Translations under genes and position numbers: made by a program | Part shown: positions 1 through 7,856 of the stretch, piece after piece | Layout of the letters: every line of letters starts with the position of its first letter | How positions within the stretch are numbered: position 1 is the first letter of the stretch | The notes under the pieces: generated by a model | Database searches by the model: none | Told to the model about the DNA's origin: nothing | Seen by the model: the letters and a program-made list of their open reading frames with translations, nothing else | Origin: Lactobacillus delbrueckii | GTDB lineage: Bacteria; Bacillota; Bacilli; Lactobacillales; Lactobacillaceae | Length of the DNA: 23,037 bases | Reading direction: 5' to 3' | Assembly (NCBI GenBank): GCA_004556255.1 | Contig: SFHY01000006.1 | Span: forward strand, 1 to 23,037

Positions 1-72
1 GGAGCATGCTGACAAACTCAAGGCAGCCAATACTGCCGCGCTGCTCAAAGCAGCCTTTTTAAAGAAACTCAT
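1..72 (-). CDS. malE: Partial ABC transporter lipoprotein (probable maltose/maltodextrin-binding protein), N-terminus only
   Basis: An ATG at 72-70 opens a frame that runs off the left edge after 24 codons. It follows an AGGAGG ribosome site (78-83) by five bases. The visible peptide is a lipoprotein signal: MSFFKK, a hydrophobic core of Ala/Leu/Ser, then the lipobox LSAC with the cysteine at residue 23. Such signals anchor solute-binding proteins of ABC importers to the outer face of the membrane. It lies 109 bp downstream of the sugar-importer ATPase gene on the same strand, inside a maltodextrin operon, so MalE is the natural reading. Only the signal peptide can be seen, so the substrate is inferred from context. 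The permease genes would be expected further left. Confidence 0.75.
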   Translation of the reverse strand, partial: MSFFKKAALSSAAVLAALSLSACS

Positions 73-82
73 TTTTTCCTCC

Positions 83-100
83 TAAACAAACAATTGTTTA
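83..100 (-). repeat. Short AT-rich inverted repeat next to the malE ribosome site
   Basis: TAAACAA (83-89) and TTGTTTA (94-100) are exact reverse complements around a 4-base centre. Read differently, AAACAATTGTTT (88-99) is a perfect 12-bp palindrome. The repeat ends directly beside the AGGAGG site of malE, so it could be a weak mRNA hairpin or a protein site. No function can be assigned. Confidence 0.35.
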
Positions 101-113
101 TTTTTTACATCAT

Positions 114-134
114 CTTGCAGCCTTTAGCTGCAAG
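114..134 (-). other. Intercistronic hairpin between msmK and malE
   Basis: CTTGCAGC (114-121) and GCTGCAAG (127-134) form a perfect 8-bp stem with a 5-base loop. On the transcribed (minus) strand the 3' flank is A-rich and lacks a T-run, so this is not a standard intrinsic terminator. It could be an RNA processing or stabilising element that adjusts malE level relative to the upstream cistrons, as known for binding-protein genes in other sugar operons. That role is inferred. Confidence 0.5.
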
Positions 135-181
135 TTGATTAGCTGAATTAATTATTCTTAAGCGTCCGATACTTGATGGAA

Positions 182-1288
182 TTAATCGGTAATCGTTACT
201 TGCGTTTCCTTGTCAAAGAAGTGAGCGTTGTTCAGGTTAAAGCCCGCCTTGACGCTGTCACCTGGCTTGTGGAAGTCACGGGCGTTGACAACGCCGACGA
301 ATTCAGTCTTGTCAACGTTCATGTAGAGCTGGCTGGTTGCACCCAGCAATTCGGAAACGACAACCTTGGCGGAAACGACCGCTTCCGGCCAGGTTTCCAG
401 GAAGGCTTCTTCCATGTGGATGTCTTCCGGCCGCAGGCCCATCACAATGGCCTTGCCGTTGTAGCCCTTGGCATCCAGGACCTTGGCCCGGCCTTCCGGC
501 ACCTTGAGCTTGATGCCCTGGCCGTCGTCAATGTAGCCGTCCTTGTAGGTCACGTTGAAGAAGTTCATCTGCGGTGACCCGATGAAGCCGGCAACGAATT
601 GGTTGGCTGGCTTGTTGTAGACTTCCTTCGGCGTCCCAATCTGCTGGATCCGGCCGGCGTTCATGACAACAATCCGGTCAGCCAGAGTCATGGCTTCAGT
701 TTGGTCGTGGGTAACGTAGATGGTGGTCGTCTTCAAGTTCTGGTGCAGCTTGGCGATTTCCGCCCGCATGGAGACACGGAGCTTGGCGTCAAGGTTGGAC
801 AAAGGTTCGTCCATCAGGAAGATCGGGGCGTCACGCACGATCGCTCTCCCCAAGGCAACCCGCTGTCTTTGCCCACCGGACAGATCGGCTGGCCGCCGTT
901 CCAAAAGGTGGGCCAGACCCAGGACTTCAGCGGCATTCTTGACCCGCTTGTCGATTTCAGCCTTGTCGTAGTGACGCAGCTTCAAGCTGAAGGCCATGTT
1001 GTCGTAAACCGTCATGTGCGGGTAAAGGGCGTAGTTCTGGAAAACCATGGCGATGTGGCGGTCGCGGGGAGCCACGTCGTTCATGACCTTGCCGCCGATT
1101 TCCAAAGTCCCTTCAGTGATGTCTTCCAAGCCGGCAACCATCCGCAGGGTTGTTGACTTACCACAGCCAGACGGGCCGACAAAGACGATGAATTCATGGT
1201 CGCCAATGTGCAGGTCAAAGTCTGAAACTGAGTAGTCATCCGCGTTTGGATACTTCTTGTAGATGTGATTTAAGTTGATTTTTACCAT
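182..1288 (-). CDS. msmK: Sugar ABC transporter ATP-binding protein, MsmK/MalK type
   Basis: This is a 368-residue ATPase that would energise maltodextrin (and possibly other oligosaccharide) import from the inner face of the membrane. The ABC motifs are complete: Walker A GPSGCGKST at 38-46, Q-loop Gln84, signature LSGGQ at 136-140, Walker B IFLMDE at 156-161, D-loop around 164-170 and switch His194 in THD. Residues from about 235 onward form the TOBE/OB regulatory domain typical of the MalK/MsmK/UgpC group, and the length fits that group. It starts at ATG 1288, 9 bp after the pgmB stop, with only a weak ribosome site (AGGTAAG), which suggests coupling to pgmB translation. Its position just before malE supports maltodextrin as the main cargo. 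Sharing of MsmK-type ATPases between importers is known in related bacteria but cannot be shown here. Confidence 0.93.
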   Translation of the reverse strand: MVKINLNHIYKKYPNADDYSVSDFDLHIGDHEFIVFVGPSGCGKSTTLRMVAGLEDITEGTLEIGGKVMNDVAPRDRHIAMVFQNYALYPHMTVYDNMAFSLKLRHYDKAEIDKRVKNAAEVLGLAHLLERRPADLSGGQRQRVALGRAIVRDAPIFLMDEPLSNLDAKLRVSMRAEIAKLHQNLKTTTIYVTHDQTEAMTLADRIVVMNAGRIQQIGTPKEVYNKPANQFVAGFIGSPQMNFFNVTYKDGYIDDGQGIKLKVPEGRAKVLDAKGYNGKAIVMGLRPEDIHMEEAFLETWPEAVVSAKVVVSELLGATSQLYMNVDKTEFVGVVNARDFHKPGDSVKAGFNLNNAHFFDKETQVTITD

Positions 1289-1297
1289 TTTTCTTAC

Positions 1298-1963
1298 CTA
1301 ATTCCCTGCTTCAAAAACTTTCTCAATCTCGGTCAAATCCAAGGCGCTAGTTGAACCAACGATGTAGTCGGCCCCCTTCAAAACGATCGGATCGCCAATC
1401 CCGACCGCGAACTGGCCGGCCGCCTTGATGGCCGCTACGCCTGCTGGCGCGTCTTCGAAAGAAATTACTTCATTCTTCTCCAAACCAAGCAGTTCCTGGG
1501 CCCGGATGTAGATTTCCGGATCCGGCTTGCCGTGCTTGAGGGTAGCCGGGTCAACTCGGGCATCAAACATGTCTGTAAGCCCCAGCTGCTTCAAGATCAA
1601 AGGAGCGTTCTTGGAAGCTGAGGCCAGGGCCAGCTTCAGCCCTTGGGCCTTGGCCTGCTTGAGCAGGTCATCCATCTTTGGCAGGATGTCGGCCCGGGTC
1701 ATGTTCTTGACCGCGTTCACGTAAGCCGCGTTCTTCTTGGCTGCCAAGGCTTCTTTTTCTTCCTGGCTGTAGTCATTTTCCTTGTGCCCGTATTCCAGGA
1801 TGATTTCCAGGGAATCCATTCTGGACAAGCCGCGCAGCTTGTCACCGAATTCTTCCGGCAGTTCGATCCCAATACCGCGGGCCAGGTCCTGCCAAGCCTT
1901 GAGGTGGTAGACTGCTGAGTCAGTGATGACCCCGTCCAGGTCAAAAATTAATCCTTTAAGCAT
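1298..1963 (-). CDS. pgmB: Beta-phosphoglucomutase
   Basis: The enzyme converts beta-D-glucose-1-phosphate, released by maltose phosphorylase, to glucose-6-phosphate for glycolysis. The N-terminus MLKGLIFDLDGVITDS carries the HAD-family nucleophile Asp8 and acid/base Asp10 at exactly the positions of the well-studied lactococcal enzyme. A Ser in SASKN near residue 116 and the later FEDAPAGV segment fit HAD motifs II and IV. I chose ATG 1963: it gives the family's usual 221 residues and has AGAAGGA about 9 bases upstream. An in-frame start at 2002 would add 13 unrelated residues. The gene overlaps the end of mapA by 16 bp, which implies translational coupling of the two consecutive pathway steps. 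Confidence 0.95.
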   Translation of the reverse strand: MLKGLIFDLDGVITDSAVYHLKAWQDLARGIGIELPEEFGDKLRGLSRMDSLEIILEYGHKENDYSQEEKEALAAKKNAAYVNAVKNMTRADILPKMDDLLKQAKAQGLKLALASASKNAPLILKQLGLTDMFDARVDPATLKHGKPDPEIYIRAQELLGLEKNEVISFEDAPAGVAAIKAAGQFAVGIGDPIVLKGADYIVGSTSALDLTEIEKVFEAGN

Positions 1964-4224
1964 TGGCTTTGTCCTTCTTTCAGAGTTACTTCTTGGTCCC
2001 AAACCTTGACTGGCAAGTCTTCACCAGAGAGCAGGGTCAGCTTGACTTCCTTGTCCTTTTCAACCGCCAGGGCCAAGATACGGCCGCGGTAGTTGATCTT
2101 GAAGCTGTAGCTGGACCACTTCTTTGGCAAGAATGGGGCAAAGCTGATGCCGTCTTCGTTGTAGTGCATGCCGGCAAAGCCTTGCACGATGGCCAGCCAG
2201 CTCCCGCTCATGGAAGTGATGTGCAGGCCGTCAACCGTGTCGTTGTTGTAGTTGTCCAGGTCCAGGCGGGCAGTCCGTTCGTAGAATTCAACCGCCTTGT
2301 CCTGCTTGCCCAGTTCAGCAGCCAGGATGGCGTGAATTGACGGGCTCAGGGAACTTTCGTGAACCGTCATTGGTTCGTAGAAGTCGTAGTTTCTTTCCTT
2401 TTCTTCCTTGGTGTAGTGGTCGTTCAGGAAGTAGATCCCTTGCAAAACGTCGGCTTGCTTGATGAACGGTGACCGCAGGATCTTGTCCCAGGACCAGTGC
2501 TGGTTCAGTGGCAATTGGTCAGCCGGGATGGTATCCTTGCTTCTGAGGTCCTTGTCCAGGTAAGTGTCGTGTTGGACGAAGATGCCCAGTTCCTTGTCTT
2601 CCGGCAGGTACATCCGGTCGACGATATCTTGCCACTTGGCCAGTTCTTCGTCAGTTACCTGCAGGCGCTTCTTGGTTGCTTCGGTGGCCAGTGGCCAGCG
2701 TTCCAGGGTGTAGCCCAGAAGCCACTTGGCCATGGTGTTGGTGAACCAGTTGTTGTTAACGTTGTTTTCGTATTCGTTAGGACCAGTTACCCCGTGGATC
2801 ATGTATTGGCCCTTGCGCTTGGAGAAGTGAACCCGGTCAGCCCAGAAGCGGGCGGTTGAAACCAGGACGTCCATGCCTTCATCCTTAACGTAAGAGTCGT
2901 CGCCCGTGTAGCGGGTGTATTGGTAGATAGCGAATGGAATGTCCGCGTTCCGGTGGATTTCTTCAAAAGTGATTTCCCACTCGTTGTGGCATTCAATCCC
3001 GTTAAAGGTAACCATTGGGAAGAGGGCACCCTTCAAGCCTTGCTGGCGGGCGTTGTGGAAGGCACCTGGCAATTGTTCGTGCCGGTATTCCAAGAGGGAC
3101 TTGGTAACTTCCTTAGGCGCTACGGCCAGGTACATTGGCACGATGAAAGCTTCAGTGTCCCAGTAAGTAGCACCGCCGTATTTTTCACCGGTAAAGCCCT
3201 TTGGCCCGATGTTAAGGCGCGGGTCACGGCCGTAGTAGGTCATGAAGAGCTGGAGGATGTTGAAGCGGATCCCCTGCTGAGCGGCCGGGTCACCTTCAAT
3301 CGTCACGTCACAGCTTGCCCAGCGCTTGTCCCAGACAGCTTCATGGTCGGCCAGGTTCTGGGCAAAAGTCTTGCTGGTCAATTTGGCCATCAATTCGTCA
3401 GCCTTGGCGGCTTGTTCTTCATCAGCCACGTCCCGGCTGGTGATGACGATGACGTCCTTTTCCAGTTCCCAGCTTTGGCCGCTGGTCAAAGTCTTGGCGA
3501 AGCTTTCGCTGACTTCGCCGCTGGCGGTCGTCACGTCACCGGAAATGACTTGGCCGTCTTCCCGGGTAACTTCCTTCAAAAGAACCGTGAATTGCGGGGT
3601 ACCGAAGTTGTTTGGCTTGGTCCGCAGCTGGATGCTGCGGCCGTTAGTATCTTCATTTAAGGCATCCCAGAAGCCTTCTTCGTAGTTGCTGTCTTCGTTA
3701 ACCACGTTCCCGTTCAAGCGGCTGGCGATTTGCAGGTCAGCCTCACCACTGAGGACAGTGGCCTTAACCTTGATCAAGGCAGCTTCCTTGATGACGGAAC
3801 TAAGGAAGCGGGTGAAAGTAAATTGAACCCGGCAGTCCTTGCCTTCATAAATAAAACTTCTTGTGAGCAAACCTTGATGCATGTCCAGGCTCAAGCTGAA
3901 GTCACTGATTTCATCAGTTGCCAGGTCCAGTTTGTGGCCGTTGATGGTCACTGGCAGGTCAATGAAGCTTGGGGCGTTCAAGGTCTTGCCGAAGTAGTCC
4001 GGGTAACCGTTCTTCCACCAGCCGACCCGGGTCTTGTCCGGGAACCAGACGCCGGCGTAGTAGGTGCCTTGCAGGCTGTCACCGCTGTAACCTTCTTCAA
4101 AGTTGCCGCGCAGACCCATGTATTCGTTGCCGATTGAAGTCATGCTTTCTTGAAGGCGCTTGTCTTCTTTTGAAAAGGTATGACTGGTCAATTTCCAGGG
4201 ATCAATTTCAAAAATTCTTTTCAT
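1948..4224 (-). CDS. mapA: Maltose phosphorylase (GH65)
   Basis: This 758-residue cytoplasmic enzyme splits maltose with inorganic phosphate into glucose and beta-glucose-1-phosphate, saving one ATP per maltose. GH65 hallmarks are present: the N-terminal beta-sandwich, the (alpha/alpha)6 barrel beginning near residue 300, the block GGATYWDTEAF (350-360), the catalytic acid Glu484 in VTGPNEYENN, and the HESSLSPSIHA segment that contributes to phosphate binding. Length matches lactobacillar maltose phosphorylases (about 750). Trehalose and kojibiose phosphorylases share the fold, but the immediate pgmB partner and the maltodextrin cluster favour maltose. The start at 4224 has GAGGAAG upstream. 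It has its own promoter with two operators, so mapA-pgmB-msmK-malE can be transcribed separately from nplT. Confidence 0.95.
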   Translation of the reverse strand: MKRIFEIDPWKLTSHTFSKEDKRLQESMTSIGNEYMGLRGNFEEGYSGDSLQGTYYAGVWFPDKTRVGWWKNGYPDYFGKTLNAPSFIDLPVTINGHKLDLATDEISDFSLSLDMHQGLLTRSFIYEGKDCRVQFTFTRFLSSVIKEAALIKVKATVLSGEADLQIASRLNGNVVNEDSNYEEGFWDALNEDTNGRSIQLRTKPNNFGTPQFTVLLKEVTREDGQVISGDVTTASGEVSESFAKTLTSGQSWELEKDVIVITSRDVADEEQAAKADELMAKLTSKTFAQNLADHEAVWDKRWASCDVTIEGDPAAQQGIRFNILQLFMTYYGRDPRLNIGPKGFTGEKYGGATYWDTEAFIVPMYLAVAPKEVTKSLLEYRHEQLPGAFHNARQQGLKGALFPMVTFNGIECHNEWEITFEEIHRNADIPFAIYQYTRYTGDDSYVKDEGMDVLVSTARFWADRVHFSKRKGQYMIHGVTGPNEYENNVNNNWFTNTMAKWLLGYTLERWPLATEATKKRLQVTDEELAKWQDIVDRMYLPEDKELGIFVQHDTYLDKDLRSKDTIPADQLPLNQHWSWDKILRSPFIKQADVLQGIYFLNDHYTKEEKERNYDFYEPMTVHESSLSPSIHAILAAELGKQDKAVEFYERTARLDLDNYNNDTVDGLHITSMSGSWLAIVQGFAGMHYNEDGISFAPFLPKKWSSYSFKINYRGRILALAVEKDKEVKLTLLSGEDLPVKVWDQEVTLKEGQSQCLKD

Positions 4225-4258
4225 CGCTGTTCTTCCTCGCTCAAATCATTCTGTAATC

Positions 4259-4287
4259 ATTATCGGCTAACATGCAAACGCTAACAA
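4259..4287 (-). promoter_or_regulatory. mapA promoter (-35 TTGTTA, 17 bp, -10 GATAAT)
   Basis: On the minus strand TTGTTA (4287-4282) and GATAAT (4264-4259) are separated by 17 bases and lie about 35 bp upstream of the mapA start. They match sigma-A boxes at 4/6 and 5/6. The proximal operator covers four bases of the -35 box (4282-4285 plus 4286) and most of the spacer, so binding there would block RNA polymerase. Confidence 0.6.
4273..4286. promoter_or_regulatory. Proximal LacI/CcpA-type operator of mapA
   Basis: TGCAAACGCTAACA matches the pseudo-palindromic consensus TGWNANCGNTNWCA at all fixed positions except the third base. It overlaps the mapA -35 box. Either the local LacI-family regulator or CcpA could bind; the two families recognise nearly the same sequence. 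Confidence 0.6.
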
Positions 4288-4299
4288 GCGCTATTTTTA

Positions 4300-4313
4300 T
4301 GTTACCGCTAACA
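4300..4313. promoter_or_regulatory. Distal LacI/CcpA-type operator of mapA
   Basis: TGTTACCGCTAACA fully matches TGWNANCGNTNWCA and has GTTA/TAAC half-sites. It lies 27 bp from the proximal site, just after the nplT stop codon. The GTTA half-site recurs at the other two promoters of the cluster, which points to the local regulator as the main ligand. Confidence 0.62.
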
Positions 4314-4317
4314 GCTT

Positions 4318-6021
4318 CTATCTCACACTCAGAACATAGCCCTTGTTAGCCAGCCGGCCAGCTTCATAGCCCCGGCTTAAAGCAGCTTCCGCACTTAAGC
4401 TGACGGCTTGGCCGGTCGTGTTGAACCAGCCTTCGATCGTTTCCTTGCCGGTCCGCTTAACATGGATCAAACCGTTTTCTTCAACTTCCAGCCAGGTCTG
4501 CCCCTTGCTCAGGCTTTCCCAGTGCTGGCGGCGGAAGGCGATAATCGCTTGAACTGCCTGCCAAACCGGACTGCCTGCCTGGCTCCAGTCCATTGGCTTG
4601 CGGCAGTCAGGGTCGTTGTCCCCGCTCATGCCCATTTCCGTCCCGTAGTAGATACACGGAGAACCAGTTTGCATGAAGGTGAAGGCCAGAGCCTGCAGGG
4701 CCTTGTCTTCGTCTTCACCGGCCACCGTCTTGATCCGGGCAGTGTCATGGGAGTCCAAAACGTTCAGCATGGCTGAATTGCTCTGCTCTCTGTATAAGAA
4801 GAGCTGGTCAGTCAATAATTCGGTCATGGTCTTGGCGTCCTGCGTCCCCTTAAGGAAGTGGTCGGCAATCTGGCCGGTGAATGGGTAGTTCATGGTACCG
4901 GAGAATTCATCCCCGTTCAGCCAGGACTGGCTGGAGTGCCAGGACTCGCCCAGGACGTAGAAGTCCGGCTTAATGGCCGTAACAGCGGCCTTGAACTTCT
5001 TCCAGAATTGGTGGTCGACTTCGTCAGCCACGTCAAGCCGCCAGGCATCGATATCGAATTCCTTGACCCAGTAGGTCGCGATCGTCAAAAGGTAGTCCAC
5101 GACTTCCGGGTTGGCGGTGTTCAATTTCGGCATGTGCTTTTCAAAAGCAAAAGTCTCGTAGCTTGGATCTGCCGGGTCATACGGTTCAACCGGGAAGCGG
5201 TTGATGTGGAACCAGTCAGCAAAGCGGGAATCAGGGCCGTTTTTCACGACATCCTGCCACTGCATGGAGGAGTCGCCCATGTGGTTGAAGACGGCATCCA
5301 GCATGACCTTCATCCCCCGGGCGTGGGCTTCGTTGACCAAGCGGGCAAAAAGCTGCTTGTCCCCAAAGTCCGGGTCGATTTCCAGGTAGTCGATCGTGTC
5401 GTACTTGTGGTTGGAGCTGGCCTTGAAGATCGGGCAGAAGTACAGGCCGTTGATCCCCAAGTCCCGCAAGTAGTCCAAGTGGTCCAGCACCCCTTGCAGG
5501 TCACCGCCGTAGTAGTCTTCCCGGCCAGGGTGGTCGCTTGGATTCCAATCCTTAACGCCCTCCGGGTCATTGCTCTTGTCCCCGTTGGCAAAGCGTTCAG
5601 GGAAGATCTGGTACCAAACCGTTTCCTTGACCCAGTCCGGGCTCTTGGTCATATCGATCGCGTGGAAGTAAGGGAGCTTGAAGTAGTTGTTCGGGTCTTC
5701 GTAAGTTTCCTTTTCGTTTTTTCTGAAGCCCCGGTCACCGTAAACCCATTCCTCGCCGTCTTCACCATGAATTTCAAAGACATACTGGGCCCGGTGCAAA
5801 GGCAAAGTCACCGTCGTTTCCCAGTAGTCGTTTACTTGACCGTGGCCGGCCAGGTCCATGGCCTGCTTTTTCAAGTTGGTCAAGGGTTCGTAGACGTCGC
5901 AATAGTGAACGTAGACTGCCTTGACGTCGCGGCCCGTGTGCAGGCGCAGCTTCATAGTCTCCGTCGTCACCAGGTAGCAATCTTCGCTTTCAGGTCTGTG
6001 TCTAACTGCTGCTGTTTGCAT
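4318..6021 (-). CDS. nplT: Neopullulanase / cyclomaltodextrinase / maltogenic amylase (GH13_20)
   Basis: This 567-residue intracellular amylase would hydrolyse imported maltodextrins, cyclodextrins or pullulan fragments, mainly to maltose for MapA. No signal peptide is present. The first ~120 residues form the N-terminal (CBM34-like) domain typical of this subfamily. The four GH13 blocks follow: LDAVFNH (241-247), AWRLDVADE with nucleophile Asp330, YVLGESWH with acid Glu359, and VLDSHDT with Asp426. Block V reads MPKLNT (297-302), the GH13_20 signature. The start at 6021 has GAGGAAAC about 8 bases upstream. It lies 55 bp after malL with no terminator between, so the two are probably cotranscribed. 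Which of the three near-synonymous activities dominates cannot be told from sequence. Confidence 0.9.
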   Translation of the reverse strand: MQTAAVRHRPESEDCYLVTTETMKLRLHTGRDVKAVYVHYCDVYEPLTNLKKQAMDLAGHGQVNDYWETTVTLPLHRAQYVFEIHGEDGEEWVYGDRGFRKNEKETYEDPNNYFKLPYFHAIDMTKSPDWVKETVWYQIFPERFANGDKSNDPEGVKDWNPSDHPGREDYYGGDLQGVLDHLDYLRDLGINGLYFCPIFKASSNHKYDTIDYLEIDPDFGDKQLFARLVNEAHARGMKVMLDAVFNHMGDSSMQWQDVVKNGPDSRFADWFHINRFPVEPYDPADPSYETFAFEKHMPKLNTANPEVVDYLLTIATYWVKEFDIDAWRLDVADEVDHQFWKKFKAAVTAIKPDFYVLGESWHSSQSWLNGDEFSGTMNYPFTGQIADHFLKGTQDAKTMTELLTDQLFLYREQSNSAMLNVLDSHDTARIKTVAGEDEDKALQALAFTFMQTGSPCIYYGTEMGMSGDNDPDCRKPMDWSQAGSPVWQAVQAIIAFRRQHWESLSKGQTWLEVEENGLIHVKRTGKETIEGWFNTTGQAVSLSAEAALSRGYEAGRLANKGYVLSVR

Positions 6022-6076
6022 TTTTTCTGTTTCCTCGCTAAAAAATCATCATCACGTTGGTTATTTGCTGCTTGTT

Positions 6077-7738
6077 TTATTGCTTATTTTTCTTTTGCAA
6101 AACTACCCCGGCAAAAGGCATTAGGGTCAATTCCTTGCCCTGCAGGTTGATGCTGCCGGCGGTTAAGACCGGAGTCAGTTCTTCTGGCAGGGTCAAGTGC
6201 TCCTTCTTGGCGCTGAGGGAAACAACCACTAAAGCCCGGTCATCCCCTAAATCCCGCTGGTAGACCAGGAGGTCTGCTTTGGTATCCAGGAGGTAGTAGC
6301 TGCCCTTGGTAAACAAAGGCGTCTGCTTCAGCTTTAAAAGCTGCCGGTAGAAGTTGAGCATGCTGGCTGGGTCCGCGTCCTCACTAGCCACGCTGACCTT
6401 GTCCCGGCTTCTGCCCGTCAGCCAAGGCTCAGCAGTGCTAAAGCCGCCATACTGGCTGTCGTCCCAAGGCATTGGCCCCCGGGCCGGCAATTTGTGGGTC
6501 TGGCTGGCCATTTCCAGGGCTGTCTTTTCGTCTACCCCAGCCTCGCCAGCTTCCTTGACGAAGTCAGCCACTGTCTCATCGGCAAACTGGTCTGCATTAT
6601 CAAATTCCAGGTTGTGCAGGCCTAATTCTTCCCCATAGTAAATCACCGGGATCCCCCTCTCCAGGTACATGGCCATGGCCAAAGACCGCTGCTGGACCGG
6701 GGTCTTGGCGACCCGGGTGGCCAGGCGGGCCATGTCATGGTTGCTCCAGTACAAGGTTGGCGCGGCTGACAGGGTCTGCTGCCAGACAGTCTGGTTTTGC
6801 TTGAAGGCCAGCCAGTCAAACTCTTTTGGCTGGTATTGGCCGCTGAAGTCCGGGTTGACGGAATCTTCTTTTTCCGTAAAGTAGCGGAAGGTAATGACTG
6901 AGTCCATCAAATTCCGCTTAGGATCAGTGTAGTCGGCCGCCAGGTTGATGCTGGCGCTGGCTGCTTCCCCTAAAAGCAGGAGGTCTGGAAATTCTTCCCG
7001 CAGGCGGGCGCAGAAAGGTGCCAGCCATTCCTGCACTTCCGGCCGGTTGGCGAAAAAGTCTTCCGCGATGACCGGCTTGTCGTCCTCACTTGGGTAGGAC
7101 TGGCGCAGGTCGGCCTTGGCGATGTGGATGAAGGCATCCAGGCGCAGGCCGTCGACCCCCTTCTTGAGCCAGAATTCAGCCGCCTTGAACATTTCCTCGC
7201 GGACAGCCGGATTCTTCCAGTTCAAATCCGGCATTTCCTTGGCAAAAAGGTGGAAGTAGGACTGGCCCGTTCCGGCCGGGTCAGCTGCCCAGCAGCTGCC
7301 GCCAAAGAAGCTGCCCCAGTTGTTCGGCCGGACACCGTTTTTACCGGCAAAAATGTAGTAGTCCCGGTAAGGGCTGGCCGGGTCACTGACCGCGGCCTTG
7401 AACCAAGGGTGCTGGTCAGACGTGTGGTTCAAAACGAAGTCCATGATCAGCTTGATCCCGGCCTGGTGCAGGTCGTTAACAAGTGCTTCAAAGTCTGCCA
7501 TGGTCCCCATGACCGGGTCAATCTTGTAGTAGTCGCTGACGTCATAGCCGTTGTCAACGCCCGGTGACTGGTAAATCGGGTTCAGCCAAACGGCGGTGAT
7601 GCCCAGCTGCTTTAAGTAGGGAATCCGCTGGCGGACGCCGTTTAAGTCGCCGATGCCGTCACCGTTGCTGTCTTGAAATGATTTCGGGTAAATTTGGTAA
7701 ATAATGGCATTCTTTTGCCATGCATCCTGCTTAGTCAT
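6077..7738 (-). CDS. malL: Alpha-glucosidase (GH13_31), probably alpha-1,4-acting
   Basis: A 553-residue cytoplasmic glucosidase that would release glucose from maltose and short maltodextrins. Conserved GH13_31 blocks: DFVLNHTSDQHPWF from residue 100, GLRLDAF with nucleophile Asp201, LLLGEAA with acid Glu258 and YWSNHD with Asp335. Block V is MPDLNWKNP. The residue after the nucleophile is Ala202. In this subfamily Ala or Thr at that position goes with alpha-1,4 bonds and Val with alpha-1,6 bonds, so I favour maltose-type substrates. The other GH13_31 enzyme in the cluster has Val. The start at 7738 follows a good GGAGG site. It is the first gene after the malR terminator and is preceded by its own promoter and paired operators. 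Confidence 0.88.
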   Translation of the reverse strand: MTKQDAWQKNAIIYQIYPKSFQDSNGDGIGDLNGVRQRIPYLKQLGITAVWLNPIYQSPGVDNGYDVSDYYKIDPVMGTMADFEALVNDLHQAGIKLIMDFVLNHTSDQHPWFKAAVSDPASPYRDYYIFAGKNGVRPNNWGSFFGGSCWAADPAGTGQSYFHLFAKEMPDLNWKNPAVREEMFKAAEFWLKKGVDGLRLDAFIHIAKADLRQSYPSEDDKPVIAEDFFANRPEVQEWLAPFCARLREEFPDLLLLGEAASASINLAADYTDPKRNLMDSVITFRYFTEKEDSVNPDFSGQYQPKEFDWLAFKQNQTVWQQTLSAAPTLYWSNHDMARLATRVAKTPVQQRSLAMAMYLERGIPVIYYGEELGLHNLEFDNADQFADETVADFVKEAGEAGVDEKTALEMASQTHKLPARGPMPWDDSQYGGFSTAEPWLTGRSRDKVSVASEDADPASMLNFYRQLLKLKQTPLFTKGSYYLLDTKADLLVYQRDLGDDRALVVVSLSAKKEHLTLPEELTPVLTAGSINLQGKELTLMPFAGVVLQKKNKQ

Positions 7739-7760
7739 GTTTCTTTTTCCTCCAGTAAAA

Positions 7761-7790
7761 ATTTAACCAAATTAGGGTTAGCGCTTACAA
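7761..7790 (-). promoter_or_regulatory. malL promoter (-35 TTGTAA, extended -10 TGGTTAAAT)
   Basis: On the minus strand TTGTAA (7790-7785) is followed after 18 bases by TTAAAT (7766-7761), preceded by TG one base upstream (extended -10). The boxes are weaker than those of mapA. The -35 position relative to the proximal operator is identical to the mapA promoter, which supports the assignment. Confidence 0.5.
7776..7789. promoter_or_regulatory. Proximal operator of malL
   Basis: GGTTAGCGCTTACA matches TGWNANCGNTNWCA except at the first base. It overlaps the predicted -35 box with the same register as the proximal site at mapA. Confidence 0.55.
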
Positions 7791-7802
7791 GCCTGGCCTG
7801 TC

Positions 7803-7816
7803 TGTTATCGGTAACA
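7803..7816. promoter_or_regulatory. Distal operator of malL
   Basis: TGTTATCGGTAACA fully matches TGWNANCGNTNWCA with TGTTA/TAACA half-sites. It starts 27 bp from the proximal operator, between the malR terminator and the malL promoter. Confidence 0.62.
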
Positions 7817-7826
7817 AAAGCCAAGC

Positions 7827-7850
7827 AAAAAAGCATCCCTAAGGATGCTT
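7827..7850 (-). terminator. Intrinsic terminator of malR
   Basis: AAGCATCC (7831-7838) and GGATGCTT (7843-7850) form a perfect 8-bp stem with a 4-base loop, followed on the minus strand by a run of six T (7832-7827). It lies 7 bp after the malR stop and insulates malL from malR transcription. Confidence 0.85.
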
Positions 7851-7856
7851 CAGTCA

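Noticed and set aside
1964..2002. Longer start for pgmB
   Set aside because: The 13 extra residues do not fit the family; ATG 1963 gives the exact 221-residue enzyme and has a good ribosome site.
2920..3660. Long plus-strand frame opposite mapA
   Set aside because: Antisense shadow of the maltose phosphorylase gene with no ribosome site and no recognisable domain.
4260..4272. A third TTATCG/TAACA operator-like sequence at the mapA -10
   Set aside because: The half-sites are one base too far apart, so only a half-site can be claimed.
4858..6150. A 430-codon open frame on the plus strand opposite nplT
   Set aside because: It mirrors the codons of a clear GH13 enzyme, has no ribosome site or family motifs, and its composition (Val/Arg/Gln rich) is what reversed GC-rich codons give.
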